Of a stretch of DNA of 64,000 nucleotides, positions 35,731 through 44,120 are shown piece after piece. This DNA comes from RCIO01 sp035555795 (GTDB taxonomy: Bacteria > Pseudomonadota > Alphaproteobacteria > Rhizobiales > Rhizobiaceae). Within the stretch, counting starts at the first letter, position 1; each line of letters opens with the position of its first letter. The DNA is taken from assembly GCA_035555795.1 (NCBI GenBank), contig DATMGE010000072.1, positions 127,473 through 191,472 on the forward strand, written 5' to 3'. Position numbers and translations under genes: made by a program. The notes under the pieces are model-generated. The model had not been told where the DNA came from. It ran no database searches and saw only the letters and a list, made by a program, of their open reading frames with translations.

Positions 35731-37166
35731 GCCTGGCCTCCGGCGGCCTCGTCGATGCGGGCGAGCGTGAGCTGCTCGCAGAAAATGGTGCCTTCGAGCG
35801 GATCGGGGCGGCGTTCGGCGGGCAGGGTGCTCGTCATGCGCTCTTCCGACGCGGGATAGAGGTTCGTGCCGACGATTGCGCGTTCGCCGGTCGACACTTT
35901 CGCGGCGCGGGCGGCCTGCGCTTCCTTGATACGGGCCTGAAGCTTGCCGGCGGAGACGCTGGGGAGAATGCCGCCTTCCGCTTCGATGCGCCGGAATTCC
36001 TCCCATGCGGCATCGCAGAGCGAGCCGGTGAGCGCTTCGATTGCGCCGGAGCCGGCGGCGGGATCGCTGACGAAGCCGATGCTGCTTTCGCCTGCAAGGA
36101 TGAGCTGGATATTGCGCGCCACGCGGCGCGCGAACGGGTCCGGCAATCCATGTGAGAGCGTGTGAGGCAGCACCGAGATCGTGTCGGCCCCGCCCGTGGC
36201 GGCGGCGAAACAGGCGATGGTGTTGCGCAATATGTTCGTCTCGGGATCCTTGTGGGCCAGCATGCGCCACGAGGTCTCGGCATGGATCGTGGCGGGCAGC
36301 GGCTCCACCGAACAGGCTTCCAGCACGCGCGCCCACAGGAGGCGGATTGCGCGCAGCTTGGCCATGGAAAGGAACTGGTCCTGATCCACCGCCACAGCGA
36401 AGCCGATATGCGGCGCGGCATAGACGAGCGGCTGGCGCGCATCCTCGAACATGCGCAGATAGGAAACGGCCGAGGCGACCATCGCGCCGAGTTCCTGCGC
36501 CTCGGTGGCGCCGGCATTGTGGAACACGCGGCCGTCGGCTTCCATGAGGATGCCGGGCAGGCCAAGCGCGAAATAATGGGCGAGCGATTGCGGCATGGAG
36601 GCGTGCATCGCCTCGATAGACATGCGCAGCCGCCCCGTGCCGGCGAAGATCGCGGCCGGATCGATGCCGAAGGAGATATCGAGCTTGGTCGGATCGACCT
36701 TGCGGGCGCGGAAGAGATGCAGCAGCCAGTCGACCGAAAGGCGGCTCTGCGGATGGAGATCGACGCGGACATGCGTGCGGGCGAGCGGAATGCCGTCGAG
36801 CGCGGCGGAAAGCGCTGCGGCACTTGCAGGGAGCCCGTAGCCGAATGCGTTGGGCGCGCCCTCGAACACGATCGCAAGGCCGGTGGCGCCGCCTTCGATA
36901 TCCTGCAGGGCCTGCTGGTTCGCCCTTACGGGATCGACGTCGTCCACGCGCTGGACGACCGACCATGGACGCGACGGGTCGGCCCGCAGCAGCGGATTGA
37001 AGCCTTCGGCGCGCTCATAGATCGGATCGACCCGCAGGCCGTCATCCGTCTGCGAAACCAGCACATCTTCGAAACGCGCCTCGCCAAGCGTCTTCGCGAC
37101 AAGCGCGAGCCACCTGTCGCGATCGGCTTTAGGAAATTCGTCTTCGTTGAGTAATGACGCCTGCAT
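35727..37166 (-). CDS. mutA: Methylmalonyl-CoA mutase, small subunit
   Basis: 479 residues from ATG 37166, preceded by AAGAGGAAGTGG. It resembles the large subunit barrel (DPSRPWSVVQRVDDVDP, FHNAGATEAQELGAMVASAVSYLRM, AHKDPETNILRN) but ends after the barrel and a degenerate linker, without the DxHxxG cobalamin motif, as expected for the non-catalytic partner in heterodimeric mutases. It is the first gene of the mutase operon; the promoter should be within 37167-37413, where a possible small reading frame also lies. Confidence 0.93.
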   Translation of the reverse strand: MQASLLNEDEFPKADRDRWLALVAKTLGEARFEDVLVSQTDDGLRVDPIYERAEGFNPLLRADPSRPWSVVQRVDDVDPVRANQQALQDIEGGATGLAIVFEGAPNAFGYGLPASAAALSAALDGIPLARTHVRVDLHPQSRLSVDWLLHLFRARKVDPTKLDISFGIDPAAIFAGTGRLRMSIEAMHASMPQSLAHYFALGLPGILMEADGRVFHNAGATEAQELGAMVASAVSYLRMFEDARQPLVYAAPHIGFAVAVDQDQFLSMAKLRAIRLLWARVLEACSVEPLPATIHAETSWRMLAHKDPETNILRNTIACFAAATGGADTISVLPHTLSHGLPDPFARRVARNIQLILAGESSIGFVSDPAAGSGAIEALTGSLCDAAWEEFRRIEAEGGILPSVSAGKLQARIKEAQAARAAKVSTGERAIVGTNLYPASEERMTSTLPAERRPDPLEGTIFCEQLTLARIDEAAGGQA

Positions 37167-37350
37167 TCCACTTCCTCTTGGCGGCACCAATAATCGATCC
37201 CGCGCCAGCCGCAAGCATCATTGCAACTGCGCCGAGACCGGCAGGAGCCGTAAAAAGTCCATGCTGCCCCGGATCGACTGTAGGTGGAACAGCAACAGGT
37301 CGCAATGGAGGCTTACCGCTTGCGGCGGGAAGCGCGGCATTGTGGCTCAT
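37129..37350 (-). CDS. Possible small membrane protein upstream of mutA (73 aa, doubtful)
   Basis: An in-frame ATG at 37350 opens a 73-residue frame: a proline-rich N-terminus, then one plausible transmembrane helix (LGAVAMMLAAGAGSIIGAA) with basic residues KRKW after it, ending 37 bases inside mutA in another frame. The hydrophobic-then-basic layout looks protein-like, and there is otherwise a 247 bp gap. No good Shine-Dalgarno is visible, so it may be spurious. If real it would be co-transcribed with mutA. Confidence 0.25.
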   Translation of the reverse strand: MSHNAALPAASGKPPLRPVAVPPTVDPGQHGLFTAPAGLGAVAMMLAAGAGSIIGAAKRKWNAGVITQRRRIS

Positions 37351-37413
37351 CGTCGCGACCATTATAGGTGAAACCGATGCCTGCCAGCGGCGGTGTGATG
37401 ATCGGAGTCCTGC

Positions 37414-38982
37414 ATGACCGACAACGCTATTTTTCTTGGCGCCAGCCGCAAACCGGATGACAGCTACCAGAAGCCGGAAGAGCTGCTGCTGAAATATGGC
37501 AACCGGCACGGCATCGTCACCGGCGCCACCGGTACGGGCAAGACCGTGACCTTGCAGGTGCTGGCGGAAGGCTTCTCCAATGCCGGCGTGCCGGTGTTCT
37601 GCGCCGACATCAAGGGCGACCTGTCGGGCATTGCGATGATGGGCGAGCCGAAGGATTTTCTCGACGCCCGCGCCAAGCAGATCAAGCTCGATCCCTATGA
37701 GCATCAGGAATTTCCGGTCATCTTCTGGGACCTGTTCGGGGAGAAGGGACATCCGATCCGCGCGACCGTTTCCGAAATGGGGCCGCTTTTGCTGTCGCGG
37801 CTGATGAACCTGTCGGAAGCGCAGGAAGGCATCATGAACATCGCCTTCCGCATCGCCGATGAGGAAGGGCTGCTGCTGCTCGACATGAAGGATTTGCAGG
37901 CGCTGCTGGCCAATCTGGCGGAGCGCGCCGACGAGATCAGCGCGCGCTACGGCAATGTCGGCAAGCAGTCGGTCGGCGCGATCCAGCGTTCGCTGCTCGT
38001 GCTGGAGCAGCAGGGCGGCAACTATTTCTTCGGCGAGCCGGCACTGCGCATTGCCGACCTGATGCGCACGACGCCGGACGGGCGCGGCGCGATCAGCGTG
38101 CTGGCGGCCGACAAGCTGATGATGAATCCGCGCCTCTACGCGACATTCCTTCTGTGGCTCCTGTCGGAGCTCTTCGAGGAACTGCCGGAAATCGGCGACC
38201 CGGAGCGGCCGCGGCTGGTCTTCTTCTTCGACGAGGCGCATCTGCTCTTCGACGAGGCGCCCAAGGCATTGGTCGACCGCGTGGAGCAGGTGGTGCGCCT
38301 GATCCGTTCCAAGGGTGTCGGCGTTTATTTCGTCACGCAATCGCCGCTCGACGTGCCGGACCGCGTGCTGGCGCAACTCGGCAACCGCATCCAGCATGCG
38401 CTGCGCGCCTATACGCCGCGCGAGCAGAAGGCGGTGAAGACGGCGGCCGAGACCTTCCGCCCCAATCCGGATTTCGATTGTTTCCAGGTCATCACCCAGC
38501 TCGGCACCGGTGAGGCGCTTGTTTCGACGCTGGGCGAGAAAGCGGTGCCGTCCATGGTCCAGCGGACGCTGATCCGCCCGCCTGCGGCACGCATGGGGAC
38601 GATCACCGACCAGGAGCGCAAGCAAGTCATGTCGGTGAGCCCGGTCGCCATGCAGTACGATCAGTCGGTCGACCGCGAATCGGCATTCGAACTGCTTCAG
38701 AAGCGGGCGGCAGCGAAGGTCGCCGATCAGGCAAAGGCCCAGGAAAGGGCGCCGGCGGAAAGCGGCGGGCAGTCCGATGGACGCTGGACGCTGCCGGATT
38801 TCGGCAATCGCGGCGGTGGCGATGCCGACCAGCCACGCCGTCGCACCACGACCAGCCGCGCGCCACGAACCTCGAACCGCCAGTCCGTGACCGAGGCGGC
38901 GATGAAATCGGTGGTCCGTTCGGTAGGGTCGTCGCTCGGCCGCGCCATCGTGCGCGGCATTCTGGGAAGCCTCAAGCGATGA
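37414..38982 (+). CDS. HerA-like ATPase (DUF853/helicase HerA-type)
   Basis: 522 residues. P-loop GATGTGKT at 37-44, Walker B FFFDE around 270-274 followed by AHLLF, and a C-terminal arginine-rich tail (PRRRTTTSRAPRTSNRQ). This is the FtsK/HerA fold DUF853 family, found widely in Proteobacteria without a partner nuclease; the function is unproven, with DNA translocation or helicase activity expected. It runs divergently from the mutase operon and converges on the L,D-transpeptidase gene across a hairpin. Confidence 0.88.
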   Translation: MTDNAIFLGASRKPDDSYQKPEELLLKYGNRHGIVTGATGTGKTVTLQVLAEGFSNAGVPVFCADIKGDLSGIAMMGEPKDFLDARAKQIKLDPYEHQEFPVIFWDLFGEKGHPIRATVSEMGPLLLSRLMNLSEAQEGIMNIAFRIADEEGLLLLDMKDLQALLANLAERADEISARYGNVGKQSVGAIQRSLLVLEQQGGNYFFGEPALRIADLMRTTPDGRGAISVLAADKLMMNPRLYATFLLWLLSELFEELPEIGDPERPRLVFFFDEAHLLFDEAPKALVDRVEQVVRLIRSKGVGVYFVTQSPLDVPDRVLAQLGNRIQHALRAYTPREQKAVKTAAETFRPNPDFDCFQVITQLGTGEALVSTLGEKAVPSMVQRTLIRPPAARMGTITDQERKQVMSVSPVAMQYDQSVDRESAFELLQKRAAAKVADQAKAQERAPAESGGQSDGRWTLPDFGNRGGGDADQPRRRTTTSRAPRTSNRQSVTEAAMKSVVRSVGSSLGRAIVRGILGSLKR

Positions 38983-38986
38983 AGCA

Positions 38987-39010
38987 GCGGGGATGAGAAG
39001 ACATCCCCGC
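38987..39010. terminator. Hairpin between convergent herA-like and L,D-transpeptidase genes
   Basis: GCGGGGATG (38987-38995) pairs perfectly with CATCCCCGC (39002-39010) around a six-base loop, starting 4 bp after the HerA-like stop and ending 8 bp before the transpeptidase stop. No strong T-tract follows on either strand, so it may be a weak or Rho-assisted bidirectional terminator. Confidence 0.5.
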
Positions 39011-39018
39011 CACGTTCG

Positions 39019-39744
39019 TCACGAGAAGAAGCGCATCCGGCGCACGCCGGAGGTCACGATGATCGGCGTCTTGTTGGGGACGCGATCATAGAGATCGATG
39101 ATGTCCTGGTTCATCAGACGCACGCAGCCCGACGACACGGACTTTCCGATGGAGTTCCATTCCGGCGATCCATGCAGGCGGTAGAGCGTGTCGACCCCAT
39201 CCTGGAAGATGTAGAGCGCGCGGGCGCCGAGCGGGTTTGTGATGCCCGGCTTCATGCCGCCATTGTCGGCGCTGTATTTTGCGAGGTCGGGCTGGCGGGC
39301 GATCATTTCCGCCGGCGGCGTCCAGGTCGGCCATTTGCGCTTCCACTGGACCACGGCGCGCCCGGACCACTCGAAGCCCGCGCGGCCGAGACCGACGCCG
39401 TAGCGTAGCGCCTTGCCGCCCGGCTGGACGAGGTAAAGATGGTGGCCGGCCGTATCGACGACGATCGTGCCGGGTTTCTCGCCGGTCGGATCGTTGACGA
39501 CCTGCCGATAGAATTCGCTCGGCACGCGATCGATCGGCACTGCCGGGATGACGAAGCCTTCATCGACCTTCTGGCCGTAAGCCTCCTGATAGTTGAGCGG
39601 CGCGGGGGCCGGGCCGACGGCAGGCGGAGGCAGTGACCGACCGGGGCCGGTGGTGCAGGCCGACACCGCGATGGATGCCGATCCGACGGCGGCCAGCGAC
39701 AGGAACCGGCGACGGTTGAGCGAAATCTGATTGTCGTCTTTCAA
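39019..39744 (-). CDS. L,D-transpeptidase (ErfK/YbiS/YcfS/YnhG), Tat lipoprotein
   Basis: 241 residues using TTG 39744, chosen because GGGGG lies seven bases upstream; another TTG at 39759 lacks a ribosome site. The N-terminus has a twin-arginine signal, SLNRRRFLSLAAVGSASIAV, and a lipobox VSAC, implying folded export via Tat and lipidation. The YkuD catalytic motif is HGSPEW...SSGCVRL with the nucleophilic cysteine. It cross-links peptidoglycan (3-3) or attaches proteins to it in the periplasm. A twin-arginine start on an L,D-transpeptidase is common in Rhizobiales. Confidence 0.88.
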   Translation of the reverse strand: MKDDNQISLNRRRFLSLAAVGSASIAVSACTTGPGRSLPPPAVGPAPAPLNYQEAYGQKVDEGFVIPAVPIDRVPSEFYRQVVNDPTGEKPGTIVVDTAGHHLYLVQPGGKALRYGVGLGRAGFEWSGRAVVQWKRKWPTWTPPAEMIARQPDLAKYSADNGGMKPGITNPLGARALYIFQDGVDTLYRLHGSPEWNSIGKSVSSGCVRLMNQDIIDLYDRVPNKTPIIVTSGVRRMRFFS

Positions 39745-39929
39745 AGTGGATACCCCCAAACGCGTGATCGCAAAGATACGCTATCGCGCGCGGTCCCTGT
39801 CAGGGAAACTGGCGTTTTCGTGAACGATGCAACCTGGCAAAACAATAATCGCAATCTTGGTAAAGGAAGTGCTAACCGGCCGGTAGGCTTTCGCGGTCAC
39901 ACCCGGCCTCGCATGGTTTCTCCGCCGGT

Positions 39930-40592
39930 TCACATTGCCGTGACCAGGGCTTCGAGCGAGGGAAGGACGAGGGAGGGCTGGAGGTCCGAATATTCGTCGG
40001 GCTGACCGCTGCGATTGATCCAGACCGTCCGGAAGCCGAATTTCTGCGCGCCGGCAATGTCCCAGCGATTCGACGACTGGAACGAGATCTTCGACGGATA
40101 GAGCCGCCAGTCGGTGGCGACCATGTCGTAGACATCCGGATGCGTCTTGAAACGGCGAATGCGGTCCACCGAGAAGATCTCGTCGAGAAACGGCTCGATG
40201 GCCGCGGAGCGCACGGCGGTTTCGAGCATTTCCGGCGAGCCGTTGGAAAGGATCGCAAGCCGCGCGCCTTCCGCCTTGAGGCTGCGAAGGACGGCCGGCA
40301 CCTCGGGGTAGCAATCGAGTTTCCAATAGGCATCGAGGAGCTTGGCGCGCAGGCTGCGCTCGGCCGAGGGCACGCGCGCCATGGCGAAATCGAGCGCTTC
40401 CTCGGTGAGCTGCCAGAAATCGGCATAGGAGCCCATCAGCGTGCGCACCCAGGAGTATTCGAGCTGCTTGGCGCGCCAGAGCTCGGACAGGAGCTGTCCG
40501 TCCGGTCCGATCTCGGCCGCATGGCGCCGGACGGCCGAATGGACGTCGAACAACGTGCCATAGGCATCGAAGACATAGGCGGAAAAGCGCAT
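39930..40592 (-). CDS. Haloacid dehalogenase type II (HAD superfamily)
   Basis: 220 residues from ATG 40592 (GCGAGG upstream). The N-terminal catalytic aspartate is D9 in VFDAYGTLFD; motif II is LSNGSPEML; the SSNRWDIAGA motif and preceding K in RFKTHPDVY fit L-2-haloacid dehalogenase (type II), which hydrolyses 2-haloalkanoates through an aspartyl ester. FGFRTVWINRSG near the C-terminus is also typical. Real substrates in soil bacteria are often other organic acids, so dehalogenation is an inference from family. Confidence 0.88.
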   Translation of the reverse strand: MRFSAYVFDAYGTLFDVHSAVRRHAAEIGPDGQLLSELWRAKQLEYSWVRTLMGSYADFWQLTEEALDFAMARVPSAERSLRAKLLDAYWKLDCYPEVPAVLRSLKAEGARLAILSNGSPEMLETAVRSAAIEPFLDEIFSVDRIRRFKTHPDVYDMVATDWRLYPSKISFQSSNRWDIAGAQKFGFRTVWINRSGQPDEYSDLQPSLVLPSLEALVTAM

Positions 40593-40727
40593 GGGGTGCC
40601 TCGCGGAATGGTTGCAATTCATCGCAACCGCTGCGGGGCGTCAAGGCGGAGCAAGCTTCTGGACTATGCTTTTGCCCGCCTGTGCCGTTGACCTTCCGAG
40701 CATGAGCCCTTTCGGTAAGGGAAAAGC

Positions 40728-41612
40728 ATGAGGGAAAAGATGGCACGAAACCTGGCGGCGCCCGCCGATTCGATCACCTGGACCTATGTCGACGGCGACT
40801 GGTATGAGGGGAACGTTCCTATCGTCGGTCCTCGTAGCCATGTCATGTGGCTGGGTTCTTCCGTTTTCGACGGTGCGCGATGGTTCGAGGGTATTTCACC
40901 GGACCTCGACCTGCACGCAGCACGGGTCAATGCATCCGCCCTGGCGCTGGGCCTGCAACCGACGAAGACGCCCGAAGAGATCGTGGCGCTCACTTGGGAC
41001 GGGTTGAAGAAATTCGACGGCCGCACCGCTGTCTACATCCGGCCGATGTATTGGGCCGAGGGCGGCGGCTATATGGGCGTGCCGGCCGATCCCGCTTCGA
41101 CCCGGTTCCTGCTGTGCCTCTACGAATCGCCGATGCTCCCGCCGAGCGGATTTTCGCTGGGCGTATCGCCCTTCCGGCGACCGACCATGGAGACCATGCC
41201 CACCAATGCCAAGGCGGGATGCCTCTATCCCAACAATGGCCGCGCCATTCTCGACGCGCAGGCGCGCGGCTATGAGAATGCGCTGGTTCTCGACATGCTT
41301 GGCAATGTCGCCGAGACGGCGTCGTCCAACATCTTCATGGTCAGGGACGGCGTCGTCTTCACGCCGGCGGCCAATGGAACGTTCCTTTCCGGCATCACGC
41401 GGGCGCGCACGATCTCGCTGTTGCGGGAGGCGGGCGTGACGGTCGTGGAGACGGCATTGCGGGTCGATGATTTCCGCAGTGCGGACGAGATTTTCTCGAC
41501 CGGAAACTATTCCAAGGTCGTGCCTGTTTCCCGCTTCGAGGAGCGCGATGTGCAGCCCGGACCGGTGGCTGCGAAAGCGCGCAAACTCTATTGGGACTGG
41601 GCGCATTCTTGA
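40728..41612 (+). CDS. ilvE: Branched-chain amino acid aminotransferase
   Basis: 294 residues, fold-type IV PLP enzyme. PLP lysine K162 is in TNAKAGCLYPNN, and GYENALVLD, VAETASSNIFMV and FLSGITRARTI are the standard cofactor-phosphate and substrate loops. It interconverts leucine, isoleucine and valine with their 2-oxo acids. Two ATGs 12 bp apart (40728 and 40740) both have GGGAAAAG upstream, so the true start is ambiguous. The first ribosome site (AAGGG) sits in a small hairpin with CCCTT (40707-40721). Confidence 0.9.
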   Translation: MREKMARNLAAPADSITWTYVDGDWYEGNVPIVGPRSHVMWLGSSVFDGARWFEGISPDLDLHAARVNASALALGLQPTKTPEEIVALTWDGLKKFDGRTAVYIRPMYWAEGGGYMGVPADPASTRFLLCLYESPMLPPSGFSLGVSPFRRPTMETMPTNAKAGCLYPNNGRAILDAQARGYENALVLDMLGNVAETASSNIFMVRDGVVFTPAANGTFLSGITRARTISLLREAGVTVVETALRVDDFRSADEIFSTGNYSKVVPVSRFEERDVQPGPVAAKARKLYWDWAHS

Positions 41613-41624
41613 CCCCGGGCGCGG

Positions 41625-41652
41625 TTGAGCCCTGCGGCGCAGGCCTTATATA
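41625..41652 (+). promoter_or_regulatory. Candidate sigma-70 promoter of sodB
   Basis: TTGAGC (41625-41630) and TATATA (41647-41652) lie 16 bp apart, 66 bp before the sodB ATG, between ilvE and sodB. The -10 can also be read as TATAGT with an 18 bp spacer. Confidence 0.45.
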
Positions 41653-41717
41653 GTAGATGTCGCGGGCGTTCCGCCGCGACATCGGATCACGAATCAATTT
41701 TGCAAGGGAGCCAGACC

Positions 41718-42317
41718 ATGGCCTTCGAACTTCCCGATCTGCCTTACGATTACGAGGCGCTTCAGCCCTACATGTCCAAGGAGACGCTGGAGTATCACCA
41801 CGACAAGCACCACAAGGCCTATGTCGACACCGGCAACAAGCTGGCTGCCGAGGCCGGGATGGAAAATCTCTCGCTGGAAGAGATCGTCAAGCAGAGCTAC
41901 GGCAAGAACCAGCCGCTCTTCAACAATGCCGGTCAGCACTACAACCACATCCATTTCTGGAAGTGGATGAAGAAGGGCGGCGGCGGCAAGAGCCTGCCGG
42001 CGAAGCTGCAGAAGGCGGTCGACAGCGATCTCGGCGGCTATGACAAGTTCCGCACCGATTTCATCGCAGCCGGCGTCGGCCAGTTCGGCTCGGGCTGGGC
42101 CTGGCTCGCCGTCAAGGACGGCAAGGTCCAGATCATGAAGACCCCGAATGGCGAGAACCCGCTCGTCCACGGCGCCTCGCCGATCCTCGGCGTCGATGTG
42201 TGGGAACACTCCTATTACATCGACTACCGCAATGCCCGGCCGAAATATCTCGAGGCATTCATCGACAATCTCATCAACTGGGACCACGTCCTTGAAATGT
42301 ATGAGAAGGCCGCCTGA
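41718..42317 (+). CDS. sodB: Superoxide dismutase (Fe/Mn type)
   Basis: 199 residues from ATG 41718, preceded by AAGGGAG. Metal ligands are in YHHDKHHKAY (H27), NHIHFWKWM, and DVWEHSYYIDY (D and H); the active-site aromatic stretch is FGSGWAWLAV. Length and motifs fit Fe-SOD of alphaproteobacteria, but Fe versus Mn use cannot be fixed from sequence. It dismutates superoxide in the cytoplasm. A longer frame upstream to 41625 lies over the promoter and is not coding. A strong terminator follows. Confidence 0.95.
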   Translation: MAFELPDLPYDYEALQPYMSKETLEYHHDKHHKAYVDTGNKLAAEAGMENLSLEEIVKQSYGKNQPLFNNAGQHYNHIHFWKWMKKGGGGKSLPAKLQKAVDSDLGGYDKFRTDFIAAGVGQFGSGWAWLAVKDGKVQIMKTPNGENPLVHGASPILGVDVWEHSYYIDYRNARPKYLEAFIDNLINWDHVLEMYEKAA

Positions 42318-42337
42318 GCCGTCTCCCATATGTCGAC

Positions 42338-42365
42338 GAAAGCCCCGGCAAGCACCGGGGCTTTC
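42338..42365 (+). terminator. Rho-independent terminator of sodB
   Basis: GAAAGCCCCGG (42338-42348) pairs perfectly with CCGGGGCTTTC (42355-42365) around the six-base loop CAAGCA, then GTTTA. It lies 21 bp after the sodB stop. Confidence 0.88.
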
Positions 42366-42494
42366 GTTTAAGTGGAATAAGGCAATCAGGTATTTCACGC
42401 AAGCTTGACCGGCTTCAGCGACAATTGACTTCTCCAAGCGTGGGCTTCTGCCAAAGATCGCGCGGTCCGAACCGGACGTCAGGAGGAATATTTC

Positions 42495-42923
42495 ATGAAG
42501 TCGCTGATTTTCCTTGGAGCCGCCGCGCTGTTGATAACCTCCGCGGCGTCTGCGGATCCGATCGCCGATCGCAAGAGCCTGATGAAGGAGCGCGGCGCGC
42601 AGATGCGCGTTCTTGGGCCTATCGCACAGGGCAAGGCGCCATTCGATGCCGCCGCGGTGCTGGACGCACTGGAAAAGCTCAATGCCAATGCGCAGGCGAC
42701 CGATATCGAGGCGCTGTGGCCGGCGGGCAGCGAGACCGGTGACACCAAGTCGGGGCCCGCCATCTGGTCGGACAGGGAGGGCTTCGCTGCCGCCGAAACG
42801 AAGCTCGAGGACGATCTCGCGGCGGCCGTTGCTGCCAAGCCAGCCGATCTCGCCGCTTTCCAGGCGGTTTTCGGCCCTGTCGCAGCCGATTGCGGCGCCT
42901 GCCACGAGAAATATCGCCTCTAA
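42495..42923 (+). CDS. Cytochrome c' family protein
   Basis: 142 residues. A signal peptide (MKSLIFLGAAALLITSAASA) is followed by a mature part with a four-helix-bundle profile and a single C-terminal heme motif C133-GAC-H137, the arrangement of class II cytochrome c' (PF01322). The sequence DPIADRKSLMKERGAQM is the usual first helix. It acts in the periplasm, with NO or oxygen binding or electron transfer as possible roles. AGGAGG lies before the ATG. The gene is 15 bp upstream of a diheme cytochrome gene, probably an operon. Confidence 0.9.
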   Translation: MKSLIFLGAAALLITSAASADPIADRKSLMKERGAQMRVLGPIAQGKAPFDAAAVLDALEKLNANAQATDIEALWPAGSETGDTKSGPAIWSDREGFAAAETKLEDDLAAAVAAKPADLAAFQAVFGPVAADCGACHEKYRL

Positions 42924-42938
42924 CCGGATAGTGTCGGC

Positions 42939-43859
42939 GTGACCCGTCGCGGAAAATACGCCCTTGCGGCCGCCACCCTCGTGGCGGCTGTCGCGCTTGC
43001 CGGCTGGTTCGTCACCAGGCCGGAAGGGATCGACGAACCCGTCGCCGCATCGCTGGGCAATGGCGATGCGGCACGCGGCGAAGAGGTTTTCTGGGCAGGC
43101 GGCTGCGCCTCCTGCCATGCCGGGACCGATGCGGAGAGAGAAGCGCGGCTTCGCCTCGGCGGTGGCGAACGGCTGGCGACGGCGTTCGGCACCTTCGTCG
43201 CGCCCAATATCTCGCCGCACCCGCAGGACGGGATCGGCGGCTGGACGGCACAGGACCTCGCCAATGCAATGCTCAGGGGCGTGTCGCCCGGCGGCAGCCA
43301 CTATTATCCGGCCTTTCCCTACACGTCCTATGCGCGGATGACGCCCAACGACATATCCGATCTTCACGCCTTCCTGCTGACCTTGCCGCCCGTCGAAGGA
43401 AAGGCGCCGGCAAACGAGGTGGGATTCCCCTTCAATATCCGGCGCGGTATCGGCCTGTGGAAAGCGCTCTATCTCGACCCGGCGCCGGCGGTGACGCTGG
43501 AGACTCCAAGCGAGACGGTGCGGCGCGGACAATATCTGGTCGAAGGGCCGGGCCATTGCGGCGAGTGCCATACGCCACGCAATGCGCTCGGTGGGCCGGA
43601 TATGGCGCGCTGGCTGGGCGGCGGGCCGTCGCCCGAGGGACGCGGCAATATTCCCAATATCACTTCCGGCGAGGGCGGCATTGGCGACTGGAGCGAGGAC
43701 GATATCGTCAACTATCTGGAGACCGGCTTTACGCCCGACTACGATTCGGCCGGCGGCAAGATGGCCTCGGTGGTGAAGAACATGGCCAATCTGACGGCAG
43801 GCGACCGCGAGGCGATCGCCGCCTATCTGAAAGCCGTGCCGCCGGTTTCGCGTCGGTAG
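42939..43859 (+). CDS. Diheme cytochrome c, membrane-anchored
   Basis: 306 residues, GTG start. A single N-terminal helix (LAAATLVAAVALAGWFV) anchors or exports the protein. Two heme motifs are visible: C56-ASC-H60 and C207-GEC-H211, about 150 residues apart, each with a downstream methionine-rich or conserved loop; this matches the gluconate/alcohol dehydrogenase cytochrome subunit family (PF13442-like). It likely passes electrons in the periplasm and is the partner of the adjacent cytochrome c'. The dehydrogenase it would serve is not in the window. Confidence 0.88.
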   Translation: MTRRGKYALAAATLVAAVALAGWFVTRPEGIDEPVAASLGNGDAARGEEVFWAGGCASCHAGTDAEREARLRLGGGERLATAFGTFVAPNISPHPQDGIGGWTAQDLANAMLRGVSPGGSHYYPAFPYTSYARMTPNDISDLHAFLLTLPPVEGKAPANEVGFPFNIRRGIGLWKALYLDPAPAVTLETPSETVRRGQYLVEGPGHCGECHTPRNALGGPDMARWLGGGPSPEGRGNIPNITSGEGGIGDWSEDDIVNYLETGFTPDYDSAGGKMASVVKNMANLTAGDREAIAAYLKAVPPVSRR

Positions 43860-43904
43860 AGCGCATCGTGTCTTATCGGCACCGGAGCTCTCCAATTCCG
43901 GCCG

Positions 43905-44082
43905 TTTGCGCCGCCCCTCATCCGGCTGCAGCCACCTTCTCCCCGTGAACGGGGAGAAGAGAGCTTTCATTTCCACTTTCGCCAATCGGGGCGTGGCAGA
44001 AGAGGCGAAAGGCAGCGGACAGCGTTCTTCTCCCCGTTCACGGGGAGAAGTGCCCGGCAGGGCGATGAGGGGCGTCGCAACG
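43905..44082. repeat. RIME-like composite palindromic repeat (intact inverted pair)
   Basis: Two inverted copies face each other. The left carries CGCCCCTCATCC then the 24-bp palindrome CTTCTCCCCGTGAACGGGGA... at 43936-43959; the right carries its exact reverse complement at 44027-44050 followed by GGCGATGAGGGGCG. The two are separated by about 67 bp of unlike sequence. This is the structure of rhizobial intergenic mosaic elements. It fills the gap between the diheme cytochrome gene and the convergent oligopeptidase gene. Confidence 0.85.
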
Positions 44083-44120
44083 TCGAACGGCGCTCTCGCT
44101 CACACGACACGATTTGGAGG

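Noticed and set aside
35731..36966. An upstream open extension of the methylmalonyl-CoA mutase large subunit frame (total 1120 codons)
   Set aside because: It overlaps the small subunit gene, which has clear family motifs, and starts without a ribosome site; the ATG at 35730 with ATGA coupling is the real start.
36162..37154. A 330-codon antisense frame inside mutA
   Set aside because: Composition-driven shadow; the sense frame is recognisably methylmalonyl-CoA mutase.
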